DNA from: a bacterium
GTDB taxonomy: Bacteria; Verrucomicrobiota; Kiritimatiellia; CAIKKV01; CAITUY01
Assembly (NCBI GenBank): GCA_037128595.1
Contig: JBAXWB010000002.1
Span: 1-64,000, forward strand
Direction: 5' to 3'
Length of the DNA: 64,000 nucleotides
The position numbers were made by a program, and so were the translations under genes. Shown in pieces: positions 36,585-44,868 of this stretch. The notes below the pieces were generated by a model. That model was not told the DNA's origin, made no database searches, and saw nothing but the letters and a program-made list of their open reading frames with translations. Each line of letters begins with the position of its first letter. Positions within the stretch are counted from its first letter, which is position 1.

Positions 36585-37967
36585 ATGACTGCAGATTCAT
36601 GGCTGACCCAGGCGCACGCCTTCCGGGACAAGGGGACCTCTCGATCCCTGTCATTCCGGCGGGCGCAACTCCAGATGCTGGCCGCTGCGATTGAATCCAG
36701 CGAAGGCGATATACTTGATGCCCTGCACCTGGACCTGGGCAAGCCGGTCATCGAAGCCTATGCCTCGGAAGTCGGGTTTGTTCTCGCCGATATCCGTTAC
36801 GCCTTGAAACACCTGACCGATTGGGCCAGTCCCCAGCGACGCCACACTCCGCTCTGGCTCAGGCCCGCCTCAAGCCGCGTTCACCCCGAACCCTACGGCG
36901 TGGCCCTCGTCATCGGACCTTGGAACTACCCCTTCGCCCTGACCCTCTCCCCGCTGGTGTCCGCCATGGCGGCCGGCAACGGGGTCTGTGTCAAACCCTC
37001 AGAATACGCACCCCATGTCTCGGGCGTGATCACCCGTCTCCTGCGTGACCATTTCCAGCCGGACTATATCACCGCGGTGGAAGGCGATGCCGCCCGCGCC
37101 CGGGAACTGGTCTGCCAGCCTTTCGATAAAATATTCTTCACCGGCAGTTCAGTCGTGGGGCGTCTGGTGCTGGCTGCAGCAGCCCCCAACCTCACACCCG
37201 TCACGCTGGAACTGGGCGGTAAATCGCCCTGCATTGTCTGTGCCGACGCCGACCTGCAGGTGGCCGCACACCGCATTGTCCAGGGAAAATTCCTCAACGC
37301 CGGCCAAACGTGTGTGGCTCCGGACCATGTCTGGGTTCAGGCTGAGGTCGTGAAGCCCATGCTGAAGCACCTCACCCGGACCCTGCGTGAGTTTTATGGC
37401 CCCGACCCGCAGCAGAGTCCGGATTATGGGCGCATCGTCAACCTCCCGCACCTGAACCGCTTAACCACCTACCTCAACCAGGGCTACCTCGAGTGTGGCG
37501 GCGCCTTCGACCAAACCGACCGCTACTTCGCCCCGACCATCCTCACCGGGGTCTCCCTGACCGCCCCCATCATGCAGGAGGAGATTTTCGGCCCCATCCT
37601 GCCGGTCCTGCCATTTGAAAAACTGGATGATGTCATCAGCCATCTCCGCACTCGTCCGCGGCCACTGGCGCTTTACGCCTTTACCGGCGAACGGGCCACC
37701 CAGGAACGCCTGCTCGCCGAAACCGCCTCGGGCGGCGTCTGTTTTAACGACACCCTGAGCCACATCCTCAGTCGTGACCTACCGTTCGGCGGTATCGGGG
37801 AAAGCGGCATGGGCGCGTATCACGGGAAGGCGGGCTTCGACACCTTCACCCATTACCGGAGCGTGCTGACACGCTCCCCGCATTTTGATCCAGGCCTGAC
37901 CTATCCCCCTCCCCGGATTTCCCTGGCCACCTTGAAATGGTTCCAGCGTCTTTTGATGAGCAACTAA
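36585..37967 (+). CDS. Aldehyde dehydrogenase, likely diapocarotenoid aldehyde dehydrogenase (AldH type)
   Basis: 460 aa from ATG 36585; earlier in-frame ATGs at 36558 and 36519 exist but the last overlaps crtP. It belongs to the class 3-like ALDH family, with Asn114 (PWNYPF), Lys137, Glu209 (LELGGKSP) and catalytic Cys243 (GQTCVAPDHV). Position and length match the AldH that turns 4,4'-diaponeurosporenal into the carboxylate in staphyloxanthin synthesis (about 459 aa). The last 20 residues are hydrophobic/amphipathic, possibly membrane-associating. The crtN-like gene follows 12 bases later. Confidence 0.88.
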   Translation: MTADSWLTQAHAFRDKGTSRSLSFRRAQLQMLAAAIESSEGDILDALHLDLGKPVIEAYASEVGFVLADIRYALKHLTDWASPQRRHTPLWLRPASSRVHPEPYGVALVIGPWNYPFALTLSPLVSAMAAGNGVCVKPSEYAPHVSGVITRLLRDHFQPDYITAVEGDAARARELVCQPFDKIFFTGSSVVGRLVLAAAAPNLTPVTLELGGKSPCIVCADADLQVAAHRIVQGKFLNAGQTCVAPDHVWVQAEVVKPMLKHLTRTLREFYGPDPQQSPDYGRIVNLPHLNRLTTYLNQGYLECGGAFDQTDRYFAPTILTGVSLTAPIMQEEIFGPILPVLPFEKLDDVISHLRTRPRPLALYAFTGERATQERLLAETASGGVCFNDTLSHILSRDLPFGGIGESGMGAYHGKAGFDTFTHYRSVLTRSPHFDPGLTYPPPRISLATLKWFQRLLMSN

Positions 37968-37979
37968 AGGAGTTAACCC

Positions 37980-39491
37980 ATGCCAGCACAAAAACATATC
38001 GTCATCGTAGGGGGAGGCCCCGGCGGGCTCACCACGGCCATGATCCTCGCCCACCGGGGATTCAAAGTCACCCTCTTCGAGGCCCAACCCGTTGTGGGCG
38101 GCCGTAATGCGGCCATTAAATCAGGCCCTTATGTATTTGACGCCGGCCCCACATTCCTGATGTTAAAAGAGGTGCTCGACGAAGTCTTCATCGAGGCTGG
38201 GGCGACCACTGACAGCCTGCTGGACATGCGCCGGCTGGACCCCATGTACCGGCTCCATTTTGCCGACAAATCCATCGATACCTCCATGGATCGCGAACGG
38301 ATGAAAGCCGAGATCGCCCGAGTCTTCCCTGGCCGCGAGCACCACTATGATGAGTTCATGAGCCGCGAAAAGGTTCGATTCAAAAAACTCTATCCCTGCC
38401 TGCAAAAGTCCTACCACACCCTGTCTTCATTGTTTTCAGGCAGCCTGATCAAGGCGCTACCCCACATGGCGCTAGGCCGCAGCTTATTCTCAGAAGTGGT
38501 AAAGATCTTCGGGAACGAGGACCTGGCCCTCTCCTTCACCTTTCAGTCCAAGTATCTGGGCATGTCGCCATGGGAGTGTCCGGGAATGTTCGCGATGATC
38601 CCCTATATTGAGCACGCCTTCGGCATCTACCACCCCATCGGCGGCCTGAGTCGCATCTCCGACTGCATGGCCGATGTCGCCCGCCGGAACGGAGCGGTGA
38701 TTCATCTCTCCACCCCCGTCGAGGAAATCATCGTGCGCAACGGTGTCGCGGCTGGCGTGCGGCTGGCCAGTGGTGACGTCGTCGAGGCCGATGAGGTCGT
38801 CATCAACGCCGACTTCGGGTATGCCGCCACCCGGCTCTTCGCGCCCGGCACCTTGCGGAAATACACCCCCCGTAAAATGCAGAACATGAAGCTCTCCTGC
38901 TCCACGTTCATGATGTATCTCGGGCTCGACCGGAGCTACGACACCCCCCATCACGAGATTGTATTCGCCCGCGATTACCGCACCAACATCGAGCGGATCT
39001 TCAATGGGAAGGAACTGACAGGCGATCTGTCGTTCTACGTGCGCAACGCGAGCGTGACCGACCCCACCCTCGCCCCCGCCGGCCACTCCGCCCTGTACGT
39101 CCTGGTTCCCGTGCCCAATTTACGCGGGGCCATCAATTGGGAACAGCGCCGGGCCGCTTATCGAGAGATGACACTCGATGCCATCGAGTCCCGTACCGGC
39201 ATGAAACTCCGGAACCACATTGTCACGGAACAACTCGTGACACCGGCAGACTGGAATCAACACTATCACGTTTACGAGGGCGCCACCTTCAATCTGGCGC
39301 ACAACCTGGGCCAGATGGTCTATCTGCGACCGCGCAACAAATTTGAAGACGTCGACCACTGTTATCTGGTCGGTGGTGGAACCCACCCGGGAAGCGGCCT
39401 GCCCACCATTTACGAATCAGGCCGGATCTCCGCCAACTTGATCTCGCGCCGCCACGGGATTCCGTACGTATCAGGCAACCAGGAAGTCTGA
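37980..39491 (+). CDS. crtN: Phytoene/diapophytoene desaturase (CrtN/CrtI family)
   Basis: 503 aa with an AAAGGAG site before ATG. The FAD-binding motif is VIVGGGPGGLTTA, then EAQPVVGGRNAAI and FDAGPTFLM. The C-terminal flavin motif is YLVGGGTHPGSGLPTIYESG, characteristic of CrtI/CrtN desaturases. It carries out successive dehydrogenations of a colourless C30 (or C40) precursor to a coloured polyene. Given CrtQ/CrtO/AldH neighbours, a C30 substrate is inferred. Second gene of the plus-strand pair, divergent from crtP. Confidence 0.88.
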   Translation: MPAQKHIVIVGGGPGGLTTAMILAHRGFKVTLFEAQPVVGGRNAAIKSGPYVFDAGPTFLMLKEVLDEVFIEAGATTDSLLDMRRLDPMYRLHFADKSIDTSMDRERMKAEIARVFPGREHHYDEFMSREKVRFKKLYPCLQKSYHTLSSLFSGSLIKALPHMALGRSLFSEVVKIFGNEDLALSFTFQSKYLGMSPWECPGMFAMIPYIEHAFGIYHPIGGLSRISDCMADVARRNGAVIHLSTPVEEIIVRNGVAAGVRLASGDVVEADEVVINADFGYAATRLFAPGTLRKYTPRKMQNMKLSCSTFMMYLGLDRSYDTPHHEIVFARDYRTNIERIFNGKELTGDLSFYVRNASVTDPTLAPAGHSALYVLVPVPNLRGAINWEQRRAAYREMTLDAIESRTGMKLRNHIVTEQLVTPADWNQHYHVYEGATFNLAHNLGQMVYLRPRNKFEDVDHCYLVGGGTHPGSGLPTIYESGRISANLISRRHGIPYVSGNQEV

Positions 39492-39498
39492 GGGCTTT

Positions 39499-39577
39499 TG
39501 CCAACCGGGACGGTGTGCTCAACGACGAAAGTCAGGTTCGGAGCGGGACCGAGGTAACCTGAACTTTCTGGTTGGCA
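39499..39577. terminator. Nested inverted repeat between crtN and hicB, likely bidirectional terminator
   Basis: The outer arms TGCCAACC (39499-39506) and GGTTGGCA (39570-39577) enclose inner arms GAAAGTCAGGTT (39527-39538) and AACCTGAACTTTC (39556-39568, one extra base). It starts 8 bases after the crtN stop and ends 8 bases before the hicB stop; TCTTTT follows on the plus strand. Confidence 0.55.
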
Positions 39578-39584
39578 GGGTCTT

Positions 39585-39920
39585 TTATCCGTGCGCCAGT
39601 TTTGCCGATGCGAGACGGTTCAAGCTGACACCAGCTTCAGCAGCTTCTACGGTGAGTTCACGGTGCACATGGGGAGGGACGCGCACCATGAACTTCCCGC
39701 TGAATGACCGGCTTGCCAGCGGCTCAGGAATGGGTTCCCTTTGTTTATTCATGTCCTCGACAACGTCAGCCACTACGGACCGGACGCCGCGAAGCGCGGC
39801 CTCCGGTGCTGCGGCCAGCCAGCTCAATCCCGGAAATTCCGCGCAAAGTCCAACGTACTCTTTATCTTCTTCCGACCACGTGACGCGGTAGGTATAATGA
39901 TCATCTGGAATGGTTTTCAT
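39585..39920 (-). CDS. hicB: HicB antitoxin
   Basis: 111 aa. The N-terminal HicB-like degenerate RNase H fold (about 8-75) has YRVTWSEEDKEYVGLCAEFPGL. The C-terminal ribbon-helix-helix part (about 75-111) has FMVRVPPHVHRELTVEAAEAGVSLNRL. It neutralises the HicA RNase and represses the operon by DNA binding. The start overlaps the end of hicA by 20 bases. An 18-bp dyad upstream of hicA is the probable operator. Confidence 0.92.
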   Translation of the reverse strand: MKTIPDDHYTYRVTWSEEDKEYVGLCAEFPGLSWLAAAPEAALRGVRSVVADVVEDMNKQREPIPEPLASRSFSGKFMVRVPPHVHRELTVEAAEAGVSLNRLASAKLAHG

Positions 39921-40158
39921 AGTCCCACCTCTCTATTGCCTTCAATACTTGCCTGACTTGGTAAACCTTCGCTTTCCCTTTGTCGTCCTGAATGTTTACC
40001 CGTGGATCCCCCAGCCATGGCGTCCTATAGATCCGGTGGCTAGTTCCCTTTTGCCTTGGTTGTCCAAAATACTTCTCGCACACCCGGCACAAATCAGCAA
40101 AGCGAACCCCTTTAGGATTATTTCGCATCTCTGAAATTGTGTCTTCAACTGAACCCAT
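39901..40158 (-). CDS. hicA: HicA mRNA interferase toxin
   Basis: 85 aa from ATG 40158; ATG 40128 (MRNNPKGVRF) is an alternative that gives the common family length of about 75 aa. The dsRBD-like fold has the catalytic His in GTSHRIY and the KVYQVRQVLKAIE C-terminal helix. It cleaves mRNA and is inhibited by HicB. The toxin-first order and overlap with hicB are usual for the family. Leader or ribosome binding site is weak. Confidence 0.88.
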   Translation of the reverse strand: MGSVEDTISEMRNNPKGVRFADLCRVCEKYFGQPRQKGTSHRIYRTPWLGDPRVNIQDDKGKAKVYQVRQVLKAIERWDYENHSR

Positions 40159-40165
40159 GGGAATA

Positions 40166-40193
40166 TAGTATCATTATTGATATCATCATCAAT
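40166..40193. promoter_or_regulatory. Candidate hicAB promoter/operator dyad
   Basis: ATTGAT-6-ATCAAT spans 40176-40193, just upstream of hicA and next to an AT-rich -10-like segment (TACTATA on the minus strand, 40166-40172). HicB-type repressors bind such dyads. Candidate only. Confidence 0.35.
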
Positions 40194-40234
40194 CAATTTT
40201 ATTATGCATCGCGGTAGGGACACCCGTTAATGCC

Positions 40235-40260
40235 CCGATGTCGTTCTTTCGCCACATCGG
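40235..40260. other. Short hairpin in the hicA-sialidase gap
   Basis: CCGATGT and ACATCGG flank 12 bases. It lies in a 246-bp gap (40159-40404) where I recognise no gene; the only open frame there (40202-40417, minus) overlaps the hydrolase end and has no recognisable motif. Confidence 0.35.
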
Positions 40261-40404
40261 AACGGCCCCAATTATCCGGTCGGACTTTCTCGGCCTTAGG
40301 GAACGTTGAAATCCTCGGCCTCTGCGTGAGCCTCGCCAGCGGCGATAGGCAGCGGGCCGTGGTTCGACGCCGCGATCGTGTTTTCCGATCCGGGGAGCCG
40401 ACGG

Positions 40405-41445
40405 CTAAATCTCGCAATCAAAGAAAAGAATCTCGTGCCGATTGATCTCTATGGTAAACAGTATGTGACCGTTCTCAAAGAAGCCATCAGGATAGCAGTA
40501 GTTGCCCGGGAAGTCGGTGACCAGGCGCTTGTCCCCAAAGGTTTGCATATCGTCATCGCTGATCCAGAGGGCCAGCGGATAGCGGGAGGTAAAAGAGGGA
40601 TCGGAATTCGGAGTATGGATCAGGGCAATGCGCCCGTCCGTCATCGGAATGAGTTTCGGTTTGTTGCCCGGGTTGGGGATATCTGTCGGTGCCGCCTCTG
40701 TCCAAGTGCGTCCGTTATCCCGCGATTCGCTTCGCCAGAGCCGTCCGCTGCCGTCCACGCGCAGGAGCATCACAATTGTACCATCGGAGAGCTGGGCAAT
40801 CGTCGGCTCGGTCCACGCCCAGGCCCGTCCGGTTGCTCCCTTGATGGGGATTTTCGGACCTACAAAACGCTGATAAGTCTTGCCCAGATCCCTGCTGACG
40901 ATCACGCCGTTTTCGATATGTTCAATAGCGGCATCCCAGATCGCCCTCTGATGGCGAATATCCAAGTTGTGACTAGCCGCGATCAACCGCCTGTTCTCCG
41001 CTTCCGTGACCGGAAAGTACATGTACGGCAAGACGATCTCCCCATTGCTTAGCGGCAACGTGCCGCGAATGAAGCAAAAGGTTGGGAAGAAGGGTGGCTC
41101 GCCCGCGTTTGCCCAGGTTTTCCCGCTGTCATGGCTGCGCATGACCACGCAGCGCATATTCAGGAATCTTCCGCTGTGCACCTGCAGAAACGCGTCAATG
41201 ATGCCGTCAAGCACCCTCACCTCGGTCACATAAACTGCTTCTCCTGTCTCCGGGTACACCTTGAGCGGTTCGCCCCACTTTTCCCCATTGTCACGGCTTA
41301 CAAAGGCATACACGCGGTTGCCAGGTGCCGGCTCGTCCACGTCTCCGCATTGGCTGACGCACAGGAGGTTACCATCTGGCATCCGGCGCAGGATCGGCTC
41401 GCAACTCAACGTGTCGCAGTGAACCAGTTTGATTTTAACGTTCAT
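40405..41445 (-). CDS. Exo-alpha-sialidase-like BNR/Asp-box repeat protein
   Basis: 346 aa from ATG 41445 (MNVKIKLVHC); in-frame ATGs at 41454 and 41508 are less likely. Four Asp-box repeats, S-x-D-x-G-x-x-W/Y, are visible: SRDNGEKW, SHDSGKTW, SRDLGKTY and SRDNGRTW, spaced through a six-bladed propeller. Arginines suitable for carboxylate binding (EPILRRMPDG near the N-terminus) fit sialidase-like enzymes, but substrate is not established, and many PVC members act on other glycans. There is no signal peptide, so it is probably cytoplasmic, unusual for a host-glycan sialidase. It is monocistronic, with a possible intron remnant upstream. Confidence 0.85.
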   Translation of the reverse strand: MNVKIKLVHCDTLSCEPILRRMPDGNLLCVSQCGDVDEPAPGNRVYAFVSRDNGEKWGEPLKVYPETGEAVYVTEVRVLDGIIDAFLQVHSGRFLNMRCVVMRSHDSGKTWANAGEPPFFPTFCFIRGTLPLSNGEIVLPYMYFPVTEAENRRLIAASHNLDIRHQRAIWDAAIEHIENGVIVSRDLGKTYQRFVGPKIPIKGATGRAWAWTEPTIAQLSDGTIVMLLRVDGSGRLWRSESRDNGRTWTEAAPTDIPNPGNKPKLIPMTDGRIALIHTPNSDPSFTSRYPLALWISDDDMQTFGDKRLVTDFPGNYCYPDGFFENGHILFTIEINRHEILFFDCEI

Positions 41446-41557
41446 CTCTCGCATCCTCTCATAATGTCCCACTTGCGTGGTAGCATGCTTTCTCTTCGGG
41501 TCGAACATTGGTTTTCACGGGAGCGAGCTTGCGAGCCGTAGCCTGAGCCGCTTGGTT

Positions 41558-41800
41558 GTGTGCCGGGCAAGCCCGGTTGTTTGCAGGTGCGCTCCGCGAG
41601 CGTACCAACTTTTTACATGGGGTCAAGCCTAGCGGAAAGTTGGATGAAATCAAGGAAGCAAGTCCTGCCCCAGTTAGATAACGGCGAAGGGTAGCCAAAG
41701 GCAACTGTATCCCCGTGAGGGGAGCGGAGAAGACGCCGGAGGCGAATGCGTGGGCTGATCGAACAGAGAAGCGGATAAGGCGCGGAAAAGATCGAAGGAG
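41558..41800 (+). ncRNA. Possible truncated group II intron (5' domain I region), no reverse transcriptase
   Basis: It begins with GTGTG, the 5' consensus of group II introns (GUGYG). It continues with compact hairpins: GCCGGGCAAGCCCGG at 41562-41576, GCGCTC-CGC-GAGCGT at 41589-41603, and TCCCC-GTGA-GGGGA near 41711-41724. Phrases such as AAGTCCTGCCCC and GGGTAGCC-AAAGGCAACT recall domain I of bacterial introns. No domain V hairpin or maturase is present, so it would be a 5' fragment. The assignment is from pattern memory only. Confidence 0.4.
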
Positions 41801-41817
41801 CGGCGGGTTCCTCCCTT

Positions 41818-41845
41818 GAAAAAACGAAAACGTTTTCGTTTTTTC
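41818..41845. repeat. Perfect 28-bp palindrome with GAAAACGTTTTC core
   Basis: GAAAAAACGAAAAC followed directly by its complement, with no loop. The core AAACGTTT is the kind of site bound by LacI-family regulators; it could equally be an intrinsic terminator-like structure. It lies 372 bases upstream of the BNR hydrolase gene and 82 bases downstream of nuoN. Confidence 0.7.
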
Positions 41846-41927
41846 CGGGCGAACCGGGCCAGGCGGTGGGGCCATTAAAGCACGTGCCGGGTTGCTACGT
41901 TGTTAAAGGCTCAGTAAAGACTTCTCT

Positions 41928-43343
41928 TTAAAACTGAACAGACAGAATCGCTGCGTTCAACAGTTTCGCAGGGACAATACCGAGTAGTGTAACCAGGATG
42001 ATCAGTACCACGCCTAGAACCGCCACCCCGCGCTCAAACGTGAAGGCGGGGCGTTGCCCGGGATCGGTGAAATAAATGACACGGGCGACGGTCAGATAGT
42101 AATACACCCCTATGGCCGTGTTCACGGCGGCAATCACCACCAGCGTCGTAAAGCCGGCACGCAGGGCCTCATTCAAAAGCAGGAACTTGCCGATAAAGCC
42201 GGCAAAGGGCGGAATCCCCGCCAGGGCGAACATGCTGGCGGCCAGAATAAATGCGGCCAGCGGGTTGCGCTGGTGCAGGCCGGACAGATCATCCAGGGTG
42301 ACATTCTCGCCGTCTTTTGACATCTGGCAGATCACCAGAAAGGCCGCCAGACTCATCACGAGAAACCCGAAAATATAAAACATCGACACCGCATATCCGC
42401 CCGGCTGCAGGGTCACCAACCCCAGCAGGACATAGCCAGCATGGGCAATACTCGAATACCCCAACATCCGCTTGAGATCCTTCTGCACCAGGGCCGCCAG
42501 GTTCCCGAAGAACATGGAGCCGATCGCCGCCAGCGTAATCACCAGGCTCAACGTCTCATTTGTAGAGTGGGCGCACATGAGGAAACGGATCAAGACCGCG
42601 ATCACGGCCACCTTGGGGACACCGGCAATAAAGGCCGTTGTCTCATTGGAAGCCCCCTGATAGACATCGGGCGCCCAGAGGTGCATAGGAAAGGCGGCCA
42701 ACTTGAAGAACAGTCCGGCGAGAATCAGGATCATGCCCACCAGCACGGCCGGTTCGTTCCAATGCTGAACCAGCGCCGGCCCGATTTCGCTGAAATAGGT
42801 GGACCCCGTCATTCCGTACAGGTAACTCATGCCAAACAGCAGAAAGCCGGTGGCCACAATCCCGAACATCACATACTTGGCGGCCGATTCCATCTGGAGG
42901 CGGAGTCCGGTCTGTTCCCGACGCAGGGGTACTAGCAGATACAACGCATAGGAGGATAGCTCCAAGGCGATAAACAGCGTGATCAGCTCGACCGCGCTGA
43001 CCAGCAGGGTCAAGCCCAGTGACCCCAGCAGCAGAAACAGGAAATATTCAGGCCGGACGTCAGCCCGGATGTCCTTCAATTTGCTACCGAACAACACCAC
43101 CGCCAACAGGCCCAGGGCGATAAACACCTTGAACAGTTGGGAAAACAGATCCACCCGGTACGCATGACAAAACAGATCGCCGGCCAGACACAGGGACGCC
43201 ACACTGGCCACCAGGGTCAGCAAGGCCGTGGTCAAGGCCGTCACCGCCGCCAGCCGGGTCCGCCCCTCGCCCAGACACACGCCAAAGGCCGCCAGGCTCC
43301 CGAAGATGAGCACCAGTTCAGGTAAAAAAAGAATCGGATTCAT
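41928..43343 (-). CDS. nuoN: NADH-quinone oxidoreductase subunit N
   Basis: 471 aa, about 14 membrane segments, one of the antiporter-like proton-pumping subunits. Landmarks are the TM5 Glu in LFIALELSSYALYLL, the TM7 Lys in LFFKLAAFPMHLWAPDVYQGA and the second-half Lys in VQKDLKRMLGYSSIAHAGY. The MHLWAPDVYQGA motif identifies NuoN. Last gene of the complex I operon, 25 bases after nuoM. Confidence 0.96.
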   Translation of the reverse strand: MNPILFLPELVLIFGSLAAFGVCLGEGRTRLAAVTALTTALLTLVASVASLCLAGDLFCHAYRVDLFSQLFKVFIALGLLAVVLFGSKLKDIRADVRPEYFLFLLLGSLGLTLLVSAVELITLFIALELSSYALYLLVPLRREQTGLRLQMESAAKYVMFGIVATGFLLFGMSYLYGMTGSTYFSEIGPALVQHWNEPAVLVGMILILAGLFFKLAAFPMHLWAPDVYQGASNETTAFIAGVPKVAVIAVLIRFLMCAHSTNETLSLVITLAAIGSMFFGNLAALVQKDLKRMLGYSSIAHAGYVLLGLVTLQPGGYAVSMFYIFGFLVMSLAAFLVICQMSKDGENVTLDDLSGLHQRNPLAAFILAASMFALAGIPPFAGFIGKFLLLNEALRAGFTTLVVIAAVNTAIGVYYYLTVARVIYFTDPGQRPAFTFERGVAVLGVVLIILVTLLGIVPAKLLNAAILSVQF

Positions 43344-43368
43344 CGTGTTGTGCCATTCCTTCCGTAAA

Positions 43369-44865
43369 TTAAATACTCAAGCCCAACTGGACTTGCATGA
43401 GCAGGTGCTGCACGCTGACATGCAGCACCTTCAGAAACGGAGCGGGGGCCAGTCCGATCCACAGAACAAACGCCACCAATGGCGCCAGCGTAACGATCTC
43501 GCGCCAGTTCAAATCCTTGAGATAGGCCGTATCCGGATTGTGGGTTCCGCCCCAGATCACGCGCTGCAGCATGCGCAGCATATAGGCCGCACTCAGGACC
43601 ACCCCGGGCACCACCACCCACCCGAGCTTCATGGAATGGGCAAAGCTGCCGACCAGCACCATGAATTCACCCACAAAACTGTTCGTACCGGGGAACGCCA
43701 GGGAGGAGAGTCCGAAAATCGCCAGCGCGGTGACATAGACGGGCATCACCTTGCCGATCCCGGTCGCATTGGCCAGCTCCCGGCTATGGGTGCGTTCATA
43801 GATCATGCCCACGCAGAGGAACAGGGCCCCCGTGGTGATCCCATGGTTGATCATCTGCAGAATGGCGCCCTCAACGCCACTGGTGTTCAGGACAAAGATT
43901 CCCAAGGTGACAAACCCCATGTGCGCCACACTCGAATAGGCCACCAATTTCTTCATGTCGCTCTGGGCCAAGGCCGTGAACCCGCCGTAGATAATGCCCG
44001 CGGCCGACAGGGACAGCACATAGGGGGCAAATGCCTGGACGCCCTGCGGCGTCATCGGCAAACAGAACCGCAGGAAGCCATACGCCCCCATCTTCAGCAA
44101 TACACTCGCCAGCAGCACGCTCCCGGCCGTGGGCGCCTCCACATGCGCCGCAGGCAACCACGTGTGGAACGGGAACATCGGAACCTTCACCGCAAAGGCC
44201 ACGAAGAAGGCCAGAAAGACCCAGCATTGCAGCGTGAAGGAATAGGGCTGGTTCATCAGCTCAGGAATGGAGAAGGTGTGGGGCTGGCTGTGCAGATAGA
44301 GGGCGATCACCGCCACCGGCATCAGCACCGATCCGGCCAGCGTATACAGGAAGAACTTGACCGACGCATAGATCTTGCGCGGCCCGCCCCAGATCCCGAT
44401 CAGCAGGAACATCGGGATCAGCATCGCTTCCCAGAAGATGTAGAACAGCACAAAATCAAGGGCCATGAATACGCCCAGCATGGCGGTTTCCATGATCAGG
44501 ATGCAGGCCATGAACTCCTTGACGCGGGACCCGATCGCGCGCCAGGAACACAGGATGCACAGCGGCATCAGGAGGGTGGTCAGCAACACCAGCAGAAGAC
44601 TGATCCCGTCAATGCCCAGCGCATAATGGATGTTCAGCGAAGGAATCCACGCGACCTTTTCAGAGAACTGGTACGACGCCGTCGTGAGGTCAAACGCGGC
44701 AAACAGCGGCAGGGACAGCACCGCCGTCACCAGCGTCACCCCCAGCGCCCAGACTTTGGCCGGACCATCCCCCTTGAGGACCGGCAGCAACAGGACCCCC
44801 GCCAACGGCAGGAAGGTCAGCACACTCAAGATCGGCCATTGGCCATTTGTATAAAAGCAAAGCAT
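43369..44865 (-). CDS. nuoM: NADH-quinone oxidoreductase subunit M
   Basis: 498 aa, about 14 membrane segments. The TM5 Glu is in LFYIFWEAMLIPMFLL, the TM7 Lys in FAVKVPMFPFHTWLPAAHVEAP, the TM8 Lys in LLASVLLKMGAYGFL and the central Lys in QSDMKKLVAYSSVAHMGF. These are the residues forming the proton path of NuoM. It lies 3 bases after nuoL and precedes nuoN by 25 bases. Confidence 0.96.
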   Translation of the reverse strand: MLCFYTNGQWPILSVLTFLPLAGVLLLPVLKGDGPAKVWALGVTLVTAVLSLPLFAAFDLTTASYQFSEKVAWIPSLNIHYALGIDGISLLLVLLTTLLMPLCILCSWRAIGSRVKEFMACILIMETAMLGVFMALDFVLFYIFWEAMLIPMFLLIGIWGGPRKIYASVKFFLYTLAGSVLMPVAVIALYLHSQPHTFSIPELMNQPYSFTLQCWVFLAFFVAFAVKVPMFPFHTWLPAAHVEAPTAGSVLLASVLLKMGAYGFLRFCLPMTPQGVQAFAPYVLSLSAAGIIYGGFTALAQSDMKKLVAYSSVAHMGFVTLGIFVLNTSGVEGAILQMINHGITTGALFLCVGMIYERTHSRELANATGIGKVMPVYVTALAIFGLSSLAFPGTNSFVGEFMVLVGSFAHSMKLGWVVVPGVVLSAAYMLRMLQRVIWGGTHNPDTAYLKDLNWREIVTLAPLVAFVLWIGLAPAPFLKVLHVSVQHLLMQVQLGLSI

Positions 44866-44868
44866 AGC

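Larger units (their letters stand above)
41446..41927. other. Gene-free stretch between nuoN and the BNR hydrolase gene
   Basis: No convincing protein gene. The plus strand carries the intron-like segment at 41558-41800 and the 28-bp palindrome at 41818-41845, both listed separately. The promoter of the minus-strand hydrolase should be here, but no clear -10/-35 pair was found. Confidence 0.5.

Noticed and set aside
40202-40417. 71-codon minus-strand frame after the BNR hydrolase
   Set aside because: Overlaps the hydrolase end, Arg-rich, no start signal or motif.
41459-41875. 138-codon minus-strand open frame in the nuoN gap
   Set aside because: Lies antisense to the intron-like segment. 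Such frames are often called as hypothetical proteins on structured RNA; no domain or ribosome binding site.
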